The notes beneath the pieces were generated by a model that did not search any database, had not been told where the DNA came from, and saw nothing but the letters and a program-made list of their open reading frames with translations. This document shows positions 33,888-43,867 of a stretch of DNA of 58,494 nt, in pieces. This DNA is from Deltaproteobacteria bacterium (GTDB lineage Bacteria > Myxococcota_A > Polyangia > Nannocystales > Nannocystaceae): positions 1-58,494 of the forward strand of contig RFGU01000146.1 of NCBI GenBank assembly GCA_003696955.1. Reading direction: 5' to 3'. A program made the translations under genes and the position numbers. Within the stretch, counting starts at the first letter, position 1. Every line of letters starts with the position of its first letter.

Positions 33888-35963
33888 TCATCCGGCCGGG
33901 ACACGCCACACGTCGTCCACGCAGACCACGTGCTCCTTGGACCCGTCGCGGATCGACAGGACGTAGCGGCCCGCGCGGGAGACCGCCAGCTCGATGCGGC
34001 CGAACACGTAGGGCGGCGATGCGGGCACGCGGGCGACGACGTCGCGGCCGTCTTCGTCGGCGAGCGCGACCGAGATCCCGTCGGCCCCCGTGGCGGCGAC
34101 GTGGACCACGAGGCGATCTCCGGCGTTCAGCTCGAGGGGCGGCGACTCGAGCCGGCCGGTCGCCTTCGGGCGATAGGTGCTCGGCGTGCTGCAGACGTAG
34201 AACTCGCCGCCGTGGGGGCCGAAGGCCGGCAGACGCCCCTCGAAGAGCCGCTGCCCGCGCCCTGGGAAGGCGCCGCCGACCCGGCGCATGGGCCACAGGC
34301 CGCCGCCTTCGAAGTCGGCGACGATCGTGGCGCCGGCCGGCGGCATGCGCGGGGCCACGGGATCGAACCGGAATTGGGGATGGCGCTGGGGCACCGTCAT
34401 CCCGGCGATGGACAGCCATCCGGTCATCGGGAGCACCCGCGCATCGCCCGTTCGGCGCTCGGTCATGCGGTAGCGGCCACGCAAGGCGGTACGCAGCCAT
34501 GGCGGCGCCGGCGTGTCGGTGAAGACGGAACCGTACGCACCGCCGCGGATCCGCGCGGCGAGCCCGGCCTCGATGCGCCGCCTCGTCGCCCGATCGACGT
34601 CGTTCAGTCCCATGGCGCCGGCATGACCGTCCCCACCGGAGAGCACGTTCCACCACGGCCGATGCAGGGCGAAGACCGGCTGCGACGCCGTCTCGAGCCC
34701 GTCGCGCAGTGCCCGAGCACGCAGCCGGGCGGCCTCGGTCGGGATCGTCCGGTCCACACGCTGGAGCCGATAGCTACGGCGAAGCCCGGCGATCCCTTCG
34801 TCCCATACGGGCTGGAACGTGGGCTCCACGAAGAGCCCGAAGATCACCTGCGCGCCGCACAGCACGGCGCAAGCCAAGCGCGCCCGCAACGGCTGCACGG
34901 GCCACAGCACCGAAACCGCTACGGCTCCGAATGCAGCCGCCGGCAGGAACGCGTTGGCCTCGGCCCACAGGGTCGAATATCCCAGGGCGCTCGCGACGAG
35001 CGCCCCGAGCCAGACGATCACCCAATATGCGACGCCCGCGTGTCCCCGCCAAAGGGCCCGGCGACGTGCGGCGCGGTCGTCGTCGAGGCGACGCGTGCCC
35101 ACGACGAAGGGCTGCAGCACCGCCCATCCCGCCACGACCACCGCCACGGCCGCGAAGGGGGCCGCGTGCAGCAGCATGCCCCAGCTCTTGGCCCGAAACC
35201 TCTGGTGATTGAACGGATGGGCCTGGTGCAGTTCGTAGACGTACCTCCACAACCACCCGTCCGACGCCGACTGCCCCCACGCAAGGCCCCCCAGCCCCAC
35301 GATGCCGGCGACCACGACCGTGGCCCACAGGTATCGCCGCCCCGTGACGAGCGCCGCGGCACCGCCGGCGACGAGCAGCACGAAGGCCGTCTGCTTGGTC
35401 CAGAAGGCGAGCCCGAGCAGGGCCCCGGCCGCGGCCGCGTGGGGCAGGCTCGCCGCGCCCCGACGAAGGGCCCAAAGTCCCCATGCCGCGAGCGCGAGCA
35501 TGAGGGTGTCCGCGCGGGCGAGGTCCAGCCACCGGTAGGTGAAGACGTAGGCCGATGCGAACAGCCCCACGGCCACGATGGCGTGGGCGCGAGGCTTGCC
35601 CTCGTCGACGACGATACGATGGATCGCCAGGAAGAGGGCGCACGCGGCCAGCACCGAGACGGTCCGCGCCGCGACGAAGTCCAAGGGCGCGACGAAGGAC
35701 AAGGCCGCAAGCACCATGGGGTAGAGCGGCGTGTAGAGGTAGGGCACGAAATCCGCGCTCGGCGGCGGGTAGACCGGACGCCCCGATGCGATCCACCGCG
35801 CATGCTGCAAGGCTCCGTCCTCCATCCACTCGAGCTCGAGGGGAAAACCGATCCGTGCGGCGACGGCTGCCGCCAGGGCGACACAGGCGACCACCGCACA
35901 GGCGGCCGCCGATCGTTCGACGTAGGGCACGAGGGCGGCGGCGAGCGGGCGGGAGGACTTCAT
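33888..35963 (-). CDS. GT-C membrane glycosyltransferase (GT39/ArnT-like)
   Basis: A 691-residue integral membrane protein. The first ~380 residues hold about ten TM helices and an early acidic motif (LELEWMEDGALQHARWIASG) in the first periplasmic loop, as in GT-C transferases that use polyprenyl-phosphate sugars. YRWLDLARADTLMLAL and LGLAFWTKQTAFVLL are typical of the family. The C-terminal ~200 residues form a soluble beta-rich domain (VVHVAATGADGISVALADED) that may bind the acceptor glycan. Donor and acceptor are not known. The ATG overlaps the previous gene's stop (35960-35963), so the two transferases are coupled. Confidence 0.8.
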   Translation of the reverse strand: MKSSRPLAAALVPYVERSAAACAVVACVALAAAVAARIGFPLELEWMEDGALQHARWIASGRPVYPPPSADFVPYLYTPLYPMVLAALSFVAPLDFVAARTVSVLAACALFLAIHRIVVDEGKPRAHAIVAVGLFASAYVFTYRWLDLARADTLMLALAAWGLWALRRGAASLPHAAAAGALLGLAFWTKQTAFVLLVAGGAAALVTGRRYLWATVVVAGIVGLGGLAWGQSASDGWLWRYVYELHQAHPFNHQRFRAKSWGMLLHAAPFAAVAVVVAGWAVLQPFVVGTRRLDDDRAARRRALWRGHAGVAYWVIVWLGALVASALGYSTLWAEANAFLPAAAFGAVAVSVLWPVQPLRARLACAVLCGAQVIFGLFVEPTFQPVWDEGIAGLRRSYRLQRVDRTIPTEAARLRARALRDGLETASQPVFALHRPWWNVLSGGDGHAGAMGLNDVDRATRRRIEAGLAARIRGGAYGSVFTDTPAPPWLRTALRGRYRMTERRTGDARVLPMTGWLSIAGMTVPQRHPQFRFDPVAPRMPPAGATIVADFEGGGLWPMRRVGGAFPGRGQRLFEGRLPAFGPHGGEFYVCSTPSTYRPKATGRLESPPLELNAGDRLVVHVAATGADGISVALADEDGRDVVARVPASPPYVFGRIELAVSRAGRYVLSIRDGSKEHVVCVDDVWRVPAG

Positions 35964-37585
35964 GGCGAAGCGGCGAAGACGTCGGCGAGCCGGTCACGGC
36001 GACGCAGGCAGCAGTAGTACCCGCCGTCGAAGCTCCCCGAAGGGGCGTGGGGGTCGTCGATGCGTCCGAGTTCGACGCATGCGAACACGTGGTCGCGTCG
36101 CATGGAGCGGGGGATCCGGGCGGGCCCCGGCGGGCGGGGGCCATGGTAGCCGACGTGACACGCAAGGTCGGGGTCGAAGCGGGACAGGACGGCCTCGGGA
36201 ACCACCCGCTGGTGCCCCGGACGGGATCGCTCGGGCGGCAGCACCCGCGCCGTCTTGGGAGCGCCCGGCACCACGAGGCCGAAGGCATCCCAGGCCGGCA
36301 GACGGGAGGCGTAGGGCAAGGCCCCGGCGGCCCCCACGACGATCCGGGTCCGCGGCGGCACCCGCTCGGCGAGGCGCTCGCCCGCCACCCGGCGTACGCG
36401 AGCGAACCGGTCCATGGTGTGGACCCCCTCGAATCGCCCGTCGATCCACCCGGACGTTCGAGCCATGTCGTCTCGATGGCGCAGAAAGGCCGCCCGCGAC
36501 GCAAGGCCCACCACGACCGCCGCGACGCCGAAGGCCGCCCACCTCGCGGCGCCCCTCCGCCGGGCCGCCGAAAGGCTCGCAAGCCGCCCGATGCCGCATC
36601 CGAAGAGGACGAGGACGCCGCAGGTGGCCGGAAGGGCGAGCCTGCCGTACGCCATGAAGTCGCCGCCCACCAGCACCACGTAGACGAGGTGGGCGACCAC
36701 CGCCGCCGCCACCGGAAGGGCCCTGCGCCCGAGGCCGAAGGCCGCCACGACGAGGGTCCACGGTCCGACGCCCCACGCCCACGCCGCCAGGTAGGCCCGC
36801 CCGTACGTCCCGGCCAGGGCGACCCCGCCGGCCTTCATGGCGAAGGTCTGGGGCAAAAGCGCCCCGTAGACCACCCAACGGAAGACCAGGTGGGCGACGA
36901 GGAGCGGAAGCCCCCACGCAAGGTCGGCGCTAAGACGCAGCAGCGCTGCCGGGCGGCGCCGCGCCGGGTCGGCCGCCACACGGGCGATCACGAAGGTCGC
37001 CGGAACGACCACCGCGTCGGGGCGCACGAGCACGGCGAGGGCGCCGAGCAGGCCGGCCCGCCGCGGGCGGCCACGCTCGAAGGCGTACGCCGCGCCCCAC
37101 GCAAGGGCCGCCGCGAGCGGCCCCTCGAGGCCACCGGTGCCCCACACGACGAACTCGGGCGTCGCGGCCGCGAGGGCACCCGCGGCAAGGGCCCCGAAGG
37201 CCGGCCGCCACGACGCGGCGAGCCACCATGCGAGTGCCACCACCACCCCCCAGGCGCCCGCCAGGGACACGGCCCCGAGCACGGCGGCCGCGGATGGTAT
37301 GTCCGCCCCGAGCCCATGGGCTGCCGCGAGCAGCACGACCCATCCGAAGTTCGTGTAGCCCTCGACGGGACGGGGGTCGACGTCGAGGGGATTGTAGACG
37401 GGTAGGCCGAAGCGAACCCAGTTCTCGGCGTAGCGAAACGAGATGAACGCATCGTCGGCCGTGAAGCGCCAGGCACGGACGTGGGCCAGGGCCAGGGCGA
37501 GCAGGCACGCTCCCGCGGCCACGAGCCATCCCGTGCGCCGCAGGCGACGATGCTCCGTCGCTTCGGCCTGCGCGGTGCCCGGCAC
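35960..37585 (-). CDS. GT-C membrane glycosyltransferase (arabinosyltransferase-like)
   Basis: Read from the GTG at 37585, this is 541 residues with about ten TM helices (an ATG at 37627 would add 14). The first periplasmic loop has FTADDAFISFRYAENW, GLPVYNPLD and VEGYTNFGWV. This DDAFISFRYAxN...VEGYTNFxW pattern is characteristic of a GT-C group that includes mycobacterial arabinofuranosyltransferases, and its Asp pair is the expected catalytic centre. A soluble tail of ~170 residues ends in GGYYCCLRRRDR. Polyprenyl-phosphate-sugar donor is inferred. It is the first gene of the leftward operon and is divergent from the GT2 gene across about 57 bp. Confidence 0.8.
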   Translation of the reverse strand: MPGTAQAEATEHRRLRRTGWLVAAGACLLALALAHVRAWRFTADDAFISFRYAENWVRFGLPVYNPLDVDPRPVEGYTNFGWVVLLAAAHGLGADIPSAAAVLGAVSLAGAWGVVVALAWWLAASWRPAFGALAAGALAAATPEFVVWGTGGLEGPLAAALAWGAAYAFERGRPRRAGLLGALAVLVRPDAVVVPATFVIARVAADPARRRPAALLRLSADLAWGLPLLVAHLVFRWVVYGALLPQTFAMKAGGVALAGTYGRAYLAAWAWGVGPWTLVVAAFGLGRRALPVAAAVVAHLVYVVLVGGDFMAYGRLALPATCGVLVLFGCGIGRLASLSAARRRGAARWAAFGVAAVVVGLASRAAFLRHRDDMARTSGWIDGRFEGVHTMDRFARVRRVAGERLAERVPPRTRIVVGAAGALPYASRLPAWDAFGLVVPGAPKTARVLPPERSRPGHQRVVPEAVLSRFDPDLACHVGYHGPRPPGPARIPRSMRRDHVFACVELGRIDDPHAPSGSFDGGYYCCLRRRDRLADVFAASP

Positions 37586-37642
37586 GGGCCGATGGTACCC
37601 AATGGTCGGTCCCCGTGTCGCAGACATGGGCCGTCGCCGCCC

Positions 37643-38710
37643 GTGGTAAAACCGGCGCGCGTCGTGAAGCTCGTCATCCAGATCCCGTGCCTCGACGAGC
37701 GCGAGCACCTGCCGGGTACGTTCGCCGACCTTCCGCGCCACATCGACGGGATCGACACCATCGAGGTGCTCGTGATCGACGACGGCAGCCGCGACGGCAC
37801 CGCCGACGTGGCCCGGGAGATCGGCGTCCATCATATCGTCCGCTTCCCGCGTCGCCGGGGCCTTGCCGCCGCCCACATGGCGGGGCTCGACGCCGCGCTG
37901 CGCCTCGGCGCGGACATCGTGGTCAACACCGACGCGGACAACCAGTATCCGGGCCGCGAGATCCCCAAACTGGTCGCGCCGATCCTCGCCGGCGAGGCGG
38001 ACATCGTCGTCGGTGATCGGAAGCCGGATCGCCTCGCCCACTTCTCCCCCCTCAAGCGGCTGCTCCAACGCTGGGGGTCCCGGGTGGTGCGGCGCGCCTC
38101 GGGCACGGAGGTCGCCGACTCCACCTCGGGCTTTCGCGCCATGAACCGCCGTGCCGCCTACCACCTCTTCGTCCACAACCGCTTCACATACACCCTCGAG
38201 ACGATCATCCAGGCGGGAGAAGCCGGACTGGTGGTGGCCAACGTCCCCATCGAGACCAATCCGAACACGCGGCCGTCGCGGCTGTTCCGCTCCGTCGGCG
38301 AGTACCTGCGCCGCTCGATCCCGGTGATCCTGCGCGCCTACAACATGTACTGGCCCGTGCAGACGTTCGGTTTCCTCGCACTGCTCCTCGGGCTCGTGGG
38401 CACCTTCCTCGGCCTGCGCTTCCTCTACTTCTACGTCCAGGACCCCGACTACAGCGGCCACGTCCAGTCCCTCCTGGTGGGCGTGGGCGCCATCGTGCTG
38501 GCCTTCGTGGTGGGGTTGTTGGCCCTGGTGGGCGACCTGCTGGCGACGAACCGACGCCTGACCGAGGAGGTCCTCGCCCGTGTCCGTCGGCTCGACGCCA
38601 CCATCGCAGGGCACCTGCGGCCGACGACGACCACCACGGTCGAGGGCGTCGAGACCACCGGAGCGGCTCCCTGGACGACCGACCACGCCGGCGGCGAACC
38701 GACGCCATGA
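37643..38710 (+). CDS. GT2 polyprenyl-phosphate glycosyltransferase (GtrB/DPM-like)
   Basis: A 355-residue family-2 transferase. Catalytic motifs: VLVIDDGSRDGT at 43-53 and the DxD-type NTDADNQYPG (Asp97-Ala-Asp). ADSTSGFRAMNRRA is the conserved acceptor region. Two C-terminal TM helices (about 238-262 and 272-298) place it with GtrB, PglJ-like and dolichyl-phosphate-mannose synthases, which load a sugar on polyprenyl phosphate. It probably supplies the donor for the GT-C enzymes on both sides. GTG at 37643 gives MVKPARVVKLVIQIP; a GTG at 37664 is possible. The stop overlaps the next ATG (38707-38710). Confidence 0.85.
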   Translation: MVKPARVVKLVIQIPCLDEREHLPGTFADLPRHIDGIDTIEVLVIDDGSRDGTADVAREIGVHHIVRFPRRRGLAAAHMAGLDAALRLGADIVVNTDADNQYPGREIPKLVAPILAGEADIVVGDRKPDRLAHFSPLKRLLQRWGSRVVRRASGTEVADSTSGFRAMNRRAAYHLFVHNRFTYTLETIIQAGEAGLVVANVPIETNPNTRPSRLFRSVGEYLRRSIPVILRAYNMYWPVQTFGFLALLLGLVGTFLGLRFLYFYVQDPDYSGHVQSLLVGVGAIVLAFVVGLLALVGDLLATNRRLTEEVLARVRRLDATIAGHLRPTTTTTVEGVETTGAAPWTTDHAGGEPTP

Positions 38711-41244
38711 GGTCTTCGCTCGCGACGGTACGCTGGCTCGACGCGATGGCCGTCGCTGCGCTCGTCGCCTTCGCCGCCTACCTGACCGATCCGGTGGCCC
38801 GGGGCGTGATGCCCCTCTCCGCGGACCACACGGTCCACCTGACCCGGATCCACCTGTGGCAAGCGGTGCTCGCGGACGGGCACCTGCGCGGATTTCGTCC
38901 AGAGTGGGGTTTCGGTGTCCCCATCGGGGAGTTCTATCCCATCCTGGGCGACGCGCTGATCCTCCTCTTGCACCTGGTGCCCGGAGTGGGACTGCGTCTG
39001 GCCTACGCCCTCGGATTCTTCGCCGTCTTCGCCTTCCAGGGGGTGGCCGCCTACCTGTGTGCCCGGCTGTGCGGGGTCGGCCGCCTCGGAGCACTGCTGG
39101 CGGGGATGGCGATCCTCGGTGACGTCGGGGCCTACCGCGAGGGGGGCTTCGTCTACACGGTGACCTACGGCGTATGGCCCCAGGCCTTCGCGACGTCGCT
39201 GGCCCTTTTGGGCCTTTCCCTCGCCGCCCGGTGGATGGACGCCGAGCGCCCCCCCGTTCGAACGGGGATCGGCGCCGCGGTGTCGGGGGCCTGCGCCCTG
39301 CTCGCCCACCCCATGGCCCTGCTCGTCCTGGCGATCTTCGGCGCCGCCCTCGTGGCGGTGCGATGGGCCGGCGTTCCACGCGAGGGGGTGCGGGTCCTCC
39401 TACGTGCAGGCTGCGTGTTCGTACTGGCGGTGGCCCTGGCGGCCTTCTTCCTCGGACCGATGGTGCGGTTTCGCGGCTACATGGCCAGCTACGGATGGTT
39501 GGGCCCGTCGATGCACGCCATGGTCGCCATGCTCCTTCGCGGGAGCTTCGCCCAGGGGGTCGTACCGCCGGCCACGCTCCTCGCCCTCTTGGGGCTTGCG
39601 AGCGCCACCTGCATCCGTCGCTCGGGCCTCCGCGCCATCGCCATCGGTACCCTGGCCTGCTGGGTCCTCGCGACCCGCGAGGCCTTCTGGGACCTTCGAC
39701 TCGACCTGCTGTCCCCCTCCTTCGCCCACGTCCAGTTCCAACGCTTCCTGGCCGTGGCGAAGTTCGGTGGATACGTCCTCGCGGGCTTCGGCGCCGACCG
39801 GATCCTCCGGGCCGTGACGGCCCTCGGGCGCGGTCGCCGTGCCGCACGGGTCGTGGGGATCGTCCTCGTTTCCGCGATCGTCACATGGGTGGCGGCCGCG
39901 CAACTCGGCGCCCTGCGCCGGGCGGGCCCGGCCGCTCGGGTCCAGGTGGAGCGCTATCCCGGCAATCCCGGGCGTACGGCCGATTGGGCCGACCTGGCCC
40001 GGGCCATGGAACGGCTCTGGGCCGAGCGCGACGGCTTCTTCCGCTTCGCCGCCCGGGCCCCGCGCAACGCCCACGATCTCGTGGATCTCGTGGTGGAGAC
40101 GGGCGCCCCCGTGTACAAGATGGGCTTTACGCCAGGGGACAACTTCGTCCACAAGCCCGAGTCGGGCCGGCCCGAGGTGCTCGACGCCCTCGGCGTACGC
40201 TACGTGATCGAGCGCGTCCGATCCGGGCGCCCCTCCCGCAGGGACGCCCTGCACTTCGGCGCGTTCCGATTGCGCCCGCGACAGGGCTCCATCCGCCCCG
40301 TCGCATGGATCGAAGGTCCGGGTGCGGTACACGTGGACACCGACGATCGCTTCGCACCGTACGTCCGCGGGCGCATCGAAGGCGCCGACGAAGGCTCGCG
40401 CATCGTGTTCGCCATCGCGGGACACCCCCGGTTTCGGCTCACCATGAATGGTGAGCCCGTCGCTTGGGTCGAGACGCCGATCTACGGCGACGCCCCCGAC
40501 GTCACGCCGGAGGACCGCCTCGCCGGACGGGTACGGGGGGGCAAGGCCCACGGGGACGACGGCTCCGAACCCATTCTCGTCGCAGCGCCCGCTCGCAACG
40601 GCTCCTTCGAGTTGACGTACGACCACGCCCTGCCCTTCGATTGGGCCATGGGGGTCCTCTCCCTACTCGCCTGCGGCCTCGTCGTCTTCGCGGGGCTGCG
40701 CGCGGACGTCGCCGAACGAGCCCTCGGCACCCTCGAGGCGCACGCCCGGCGCCGCATTCCGGTGGCGGTTCCCGGGGTTCTCGTGGTCCTCCTCGTCGCG
40801 GCCACGGGACTGCGCTACGCCCGGGCGGCCCGGGCCCACGCCGACCACCTCCACGCGCGCGCAAGCGCCGACCCGGCCCACGGCGTGCGGGTGGGCCCCG
40901 CCAAGGTGGACATGTGGATCCGCCCCGCCGTGTTCTTCGCCCCCCGCGAGGGGCGACCGGCGCGCCTGGTCCTCTCCGACCTGCCGCCGGGCCGCTACAC
41001 CGGGTTTCGTGCCATCGAGGACGATCCCGCCAAGATGCGTCCGAAGGGTCGGCTCGAGTTCTTGCTGCGCATCGTCCCCCCCGAAGGCCCGCCGACCGAG
41101 ATCCGTGCTCCCGTACGACACCGGCCGGGCAGCGTTCCCCTGTCGTTCGACGTACCTTCGGGAGCCCGGCTGGAGATCGAGGTGACGGCCCACGGCACGC
41201 CGCCACCCCTCGTCGTGGACCTGTGGCCCGAGGAGTCCCCGTGA
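38707..41244 (+). CDS. large membrane protein, PTPS-related/GT-C-like
   Basis: An 845-residue polytopic protein with about 12 TM helices. The start, DHTVHLTRIHLWQAVLADGH, then WGFGVPIGEFYPILGDALIL, is that of the membrane family called 6-pyruvoyl-tetrahydropterin-synthase-related, which also resembles GT-C/YfhO transferases; the name carries no proven function. A periplasmic beta domain (about 480-620) and a final soluble segment (PPGRYTGFRAIEDDPAK, SFDVPSGARLEIEV) follow. In this operon it probably acts on the glycan built by its neighbours. It is coupled to both adjacent genes by 4-base overlaps. Confidence 0.75.
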   Translation: MRSSLATVRWLDAMAVAALVAFAAYLTDPVARGVMPLSADHTVHLTRIHLWQAVLADGHLRGFRPEWGFGVPIGEFYPILGDALILLLHLVPGVGLRLAYALGFFAVFAFQGVAAYLCARLCGVGRLGALLAGMAILGDVGAYREGGFVYTVTYGVWPQAFATSLALLGLSLAARWMDAERPPVRTGIGAAVSGACALLAHPMALLVLAIFGAALVAVRWAGVPREGVRVLLRAGCVFVLAVALAAFFLGPMVRFRGYMASYGWLGPSMHAMVAMLLRGSFAQGVVPPATLLALLGLASATCIRRSGLRAIAIGTLACWVLATREAFWDLRLDLLSPSFAHVQFQRFLAVAKFGGYVLAGFGADRILRAVTALGRGRRAARVVGIVLVSAIVTWVAAAQLGALRRAGPAARVQVERYPGNPGRTADWADLARAMERLWAERDGFFRFAARAPRNAHDLVDLVVETGAPVYKMGFTPGDNFVHKPESGRPEVLDALGVRYVIERVRSGRPSRRDALHFGAFRLRPRQGSIRPVAWIEGPGAVHVDTDDRFAPYVRGRIEGADEGSRIVFAIAGHPRFRLTMNGEPVAWVETPIYGDAPDVTPEDRLAGRVRGGKAHGDDGSEPILVAAPARNGSFELTYDHALPFDWAMGVLSLLACGLVVFAGLRADVAERALGTLEAHARRRIPVAVPGVLVVLLVAATGLRYARAARAHADHLHARASADPAHGVRVGPAKVDMWIRPAVFFAPREGRPARLVLSDLPPGRYTGFRAIEDDPAKMRPKGRLEFLLRIVPPEGPPTEIRAPVRHRPGSVPLSFDVPSGARLEIEVTAHGTPPPLVVDLWPEESP

Positions 41245-42146
41245 CGCAGCGCCGCCGTTGGCTCGTGGCCTTCTTGCTGCTCGCGGCGGTCGAGTTCGCC
41301 GTGGGACTTTGGGTCCATCGTCGTCGGATCGACGATGGGGACCTCGACGCGTTGGCCGACACCCTCGGCGAGGTCCCGGCCGGCGTGCCCGTCCTGGCCG
41401 CCGAGGCCTTCGTCGCCCCCCACCTGCGCACGCGCCTGGCCAGCACGGCGGACCTGCGCTGGATCGGCCGGCCCGACCTTCGGGGGGTCACCGAGTTCTA
41501 CGTCGTAGGCCTTGCGACGACGTGGACCCGAACCCTCGACGCCATGCTCGCGGGTCGCCCCAGGCCCGAACGGATCGCATCGTACCGGGCCGGCGACTTT
41601 CGGATCGCCCGCTACCGATTCGCACGGGGCGAGCGGATCGCTCTCGATTTCGCCGACGCGAAGGTTACGGACGCCCGGGCCGACGAACACCCCTGTCGCC
41701 TGCGGAGCGGCCGGTTCGACTGCGGCGTGTTCGGCCGCATCGTCCCGACCCTCGCCGAGATCGACTATGCCCCGATCCGGTGCCTCGGCCTGGACGTGCC
41801 CGACGGCACCACGGTCGCCCTGCGGGCCGAGGCCCGGGGCGATCTGTTGCGGGGCCACGTGGGGTTTTCCGACTTCAACGCCCGCCTGCGCAGCGACGGC
41901 GCGGTGCGGGTGGAGATCGTGATCGACGGGGAGACGGTCGGTCGCTTCGTCGTGACCGACGTCGAGGGCCTGCGGCCCTTCGAGGTCGCCCTTCCCGGCG
42001 ACGGCCCCGTGCCCGTGGAGATCCGGATCGCCGTACCGTCCGCCGGGACCTTCGATCCGAAGGACGGCTACGTGCCGCGACCTGCCCACCGCCCGTGCCT
42101 CGACGCTCGGGTCGTAGAGATCCTCGACGGAGGGGGCTCCCCATGA
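41241..42146 (+). CDS. single-TM protein with soluble beta domain, GT locus
   Basis: A 301-residue protein: one N-terminal TM helix (about 7-25) and then a periplasmic part. TTWTRTLDAMLAGRPRPERI and YRAGDFRIARYRFARGER resemble the soluble tail of GT-C transferases. A beta sandwich follows (TTVALRAEARGDLLRGHVGF, FDPKDGYVPRPAHRPCLD). It has no catalytic signature that I can see and may be a carbohydrate-binding partner of the GT-C enzymes. GTG start overlaps the previous stop (41241-41244), and its stop overlaps the next ATG. Confidence 0.65.
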   Translation: MTQRRRWLVAFLLLAAVEFAVGLWVHRRRIDDGDLDALADTLGEVPAGVPVLAAEAFVAPHLRTRLASTADLRWIGRPDLRGVTEFYVVGLATTWTRTLDAMLAGRPRPERIASYRAGDFRIARYRFARGERIALDFADAKVTDARADEHPCRLRSGRFDCGVFGRIVPTLAEIDYAPIRCLGLDVPDGTTVALRAEARGDLLRGHVGFSDFNARLRSDGAVRVEIVIDGETVGRFVVTDVEGLRPFEVALPGDGPVPVEIRIAVPSAGTFDPKDGYVPRPAHRPCLDARVVEILDGGGSP

Positions 42147-43828
42147 ACGAACGGCACCCGCCTCGACGCACCCGCCGGGCCCCGTCCGCCGCGGCCGTCG
42201 CCGTCTTCACCGTGGTCCTGGCCGTCTTGGCCGTCGGCGGACGCGACGTCGGGATCACCCGCGACGAAGGCGTCTACATGGAGGCCGGCCGCCGGTACGG
42301 GGCATGGGTCGCCAGACTCGTTCGCGATCCACGAGGCGCCCTCGCCGACCGAGACCGCGCGTTCGCGTTCAACTGGGAGCATCCCGACCTGCTCAAGACG
42401 GCCTTCGGGGTCTCGGCGCGCCTGTTCGCGCAGCCCCCCGTCGCCGGTGCGGACGGGCCCCACGACCGGGGTGGACTCGTGCCCCTCCTGCCCGAATCGG
42501 CGGCCATGCGCCTGCCGGCCCAGGTGATCGCGGCGTTCGGCGCCGCCTTGCTGTGCTTCGTCGCCGCGCGGCGAAGCTCCGTGGTCGCGGGCGTCGTGGC
42601 GGCCGGAGCATTCGTCCTCTTGCCGCGGGTCCACTTCCACGCCCACCTGGCGGCCTTCGACGTGCCGGTGGCGGTGGCGATCCTCGTGGTGGTCCTGTGC
42701 TACCTGCGGGCCCTTTCGGACCCGCGGGCGCTGCCCGCCCTGGCCGTCGCCCTCGGTCTTGCCATCGGCGTCAAGCTGAACGCCCTGTTCGTCGGACCGG
42801 TCCTGTACCTCCACTACCTCGCCGTGCTCGCCCGACAGGTGCTCCGCGACGGTGTGCGGCTGCGGCTCGGCCTCGTCTTCCCCGCTTGGACCTGGGCGGC
42901 GGCCCTCGGCGGCCCGTTGGTGGGACTCGCCCTGTGGCCATGGCTTTGGCGGGCGCCGTTCGAACGGTTCGCCGCGTTCGTCCGCTTCCACGCCGCCCAC
43001 CCTTGGTACAACATGGAGTATTTCGGGCAGAACTACAACCTGCCGCCCCTGCCCGTAAGCTACCCGTTCGTCATGACGGCGGTCACGGTGCCGGCGACGG
43101 TGCTCGTCCTGGGGATCGCCGGGCTGTGGCTCGGACTGCGCGACGACCGGCGGGCGGCCGCGGCCGATGTGCCGCACTCGGGCCCGACCTTCTTCGTCCC
43201 GGTTCCCGATCGTCACGGACGCCGCGAGGGGCTCTTGTACGCCATGTCCGCCCTGTGGCCCCTCGTCCTCATCGCATGGCCCACCGTGCCGATCTTCGGC
43301 GGCACCAAGCATTGGTTTCCGGCCTATCCCTTCCTTGCGCTGGGCGCGGCGCGGGCCTTTGCGGCCCTGGTGGCGGGCCTGCCCCCCCTGTGGCGGGCCG
43401 CCGCGGCCTGCGCTGCGCTCGCGCCCGCGGCGCTCACCACGGCCTCGGGCCACCCCTTCGGCCTGTCCCAGTACACGGCCTTGACCGGCGGGGCGCGAGG
43501 TGCAGCCCGCCTCGGCTTCGGCCGCGGCTTCTGGGGACATGCCGTCGTTCCCCTGCTCGGCTCGCTCCCCGAGCGAGGGCGGATCTACCCCCACGACCTC
43601 CACGAGCTTGCGCGCCGAACCTACGTGCGCGAAGGCAGGTGGCCGGAGGACCTCGTCCCGGCCCCACCCGCGCGGGCCGACCTCGCCCTCTACTTCCCGG
43701 AGCGGCACATGACGACCCACGAGATCGACGTGTGGAACGCCTTCGGTCACGCCCGCCCCACGGACGTGCTCTCCCTGCACGACGTGCCGGTGTGCCTGCG
43801 GTACGACCGGGGCCCGCAGGACCCGTAG
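42143..43828 (+). CDS. GT-C membrane glycosyltransferase (GT39/PMT-like)
   Basis: A 561-residue membrane protein with about ten TM helices. The first loop carries GITRDEGVYMEAGRR and FAFNWEHPDLLK, the acidic motif of PMT/ArnT-type transferases. LPRVHFHAHLAAFDVPVA and HPWYNMEYFGQNYNLP (second loop) are also family features. The fold uses polyprenyl-phosphate sugars to glycosylate lipids or proteins on the periplasmic side. Its C-terminal ~120 residues are short compared with ArnT. It closes the rightward operon that starts with the GT2 gene and has ATGA coupling at 42143-42146. Confidence 0.8.
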   Translation: MNERHPPRRTRRAPSAAAVAVFTVVLAVLAVGGRDVGITRDEGVYMEAGRRYGAWVARLVRDPRGALADRDRAFAFNWEHPDLLKTAFGVSARLFAQPPVAGADGPHDRGGLVPLLPESAAMRLPAQVIAAFGAALLCFVAARRSSVVAGVVAAGAFVLLPRVHFHAHLAAFDVPVAVAILVVVLCYLRALSDPRALPALAVALGLAIGVKLNALFVGPVLYLHYLAVLARQVLRDGVRLRLGLVFPAWTWAAALGGPLVGLALWPWLWRAPFERFAAFVRFHAAHPWYNMEYFGQNYNLPPLPVSYPFVMTAVTVPATVLVLGIAGLWLGLRDDRRAAAADVPHSGPTFFVPVPDRHGRREGLLYAMSALWPLVLIAWPTVPIFGGTKHWFPAYPFLALGAARAFAALVAGLPPLWRAAAACAALAPAALTTASGHPFGLSQYTALTGGARGAARLGFGRGFWGHAVVPLLGSLPERGRIYPHDLHELARRTYVREGRWPEDLVPAPPARADLALYFPERHMTTHEIDVWNAFGHARPTDVLSLHDVPVCLRYDRGPQDP

Positions 43829-43867
43829 GCCCCCGCGAGCGACCGGCACGGCTGCTATCCTGCCCCC

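Noticed and set aside
35960-39847. 1295-codon minus frame
   Set aside because: Only 35960-37627 is protein-like (GT-C signatures); the upstream ~740 codons oppose the GT2 and PTPS-related genes.
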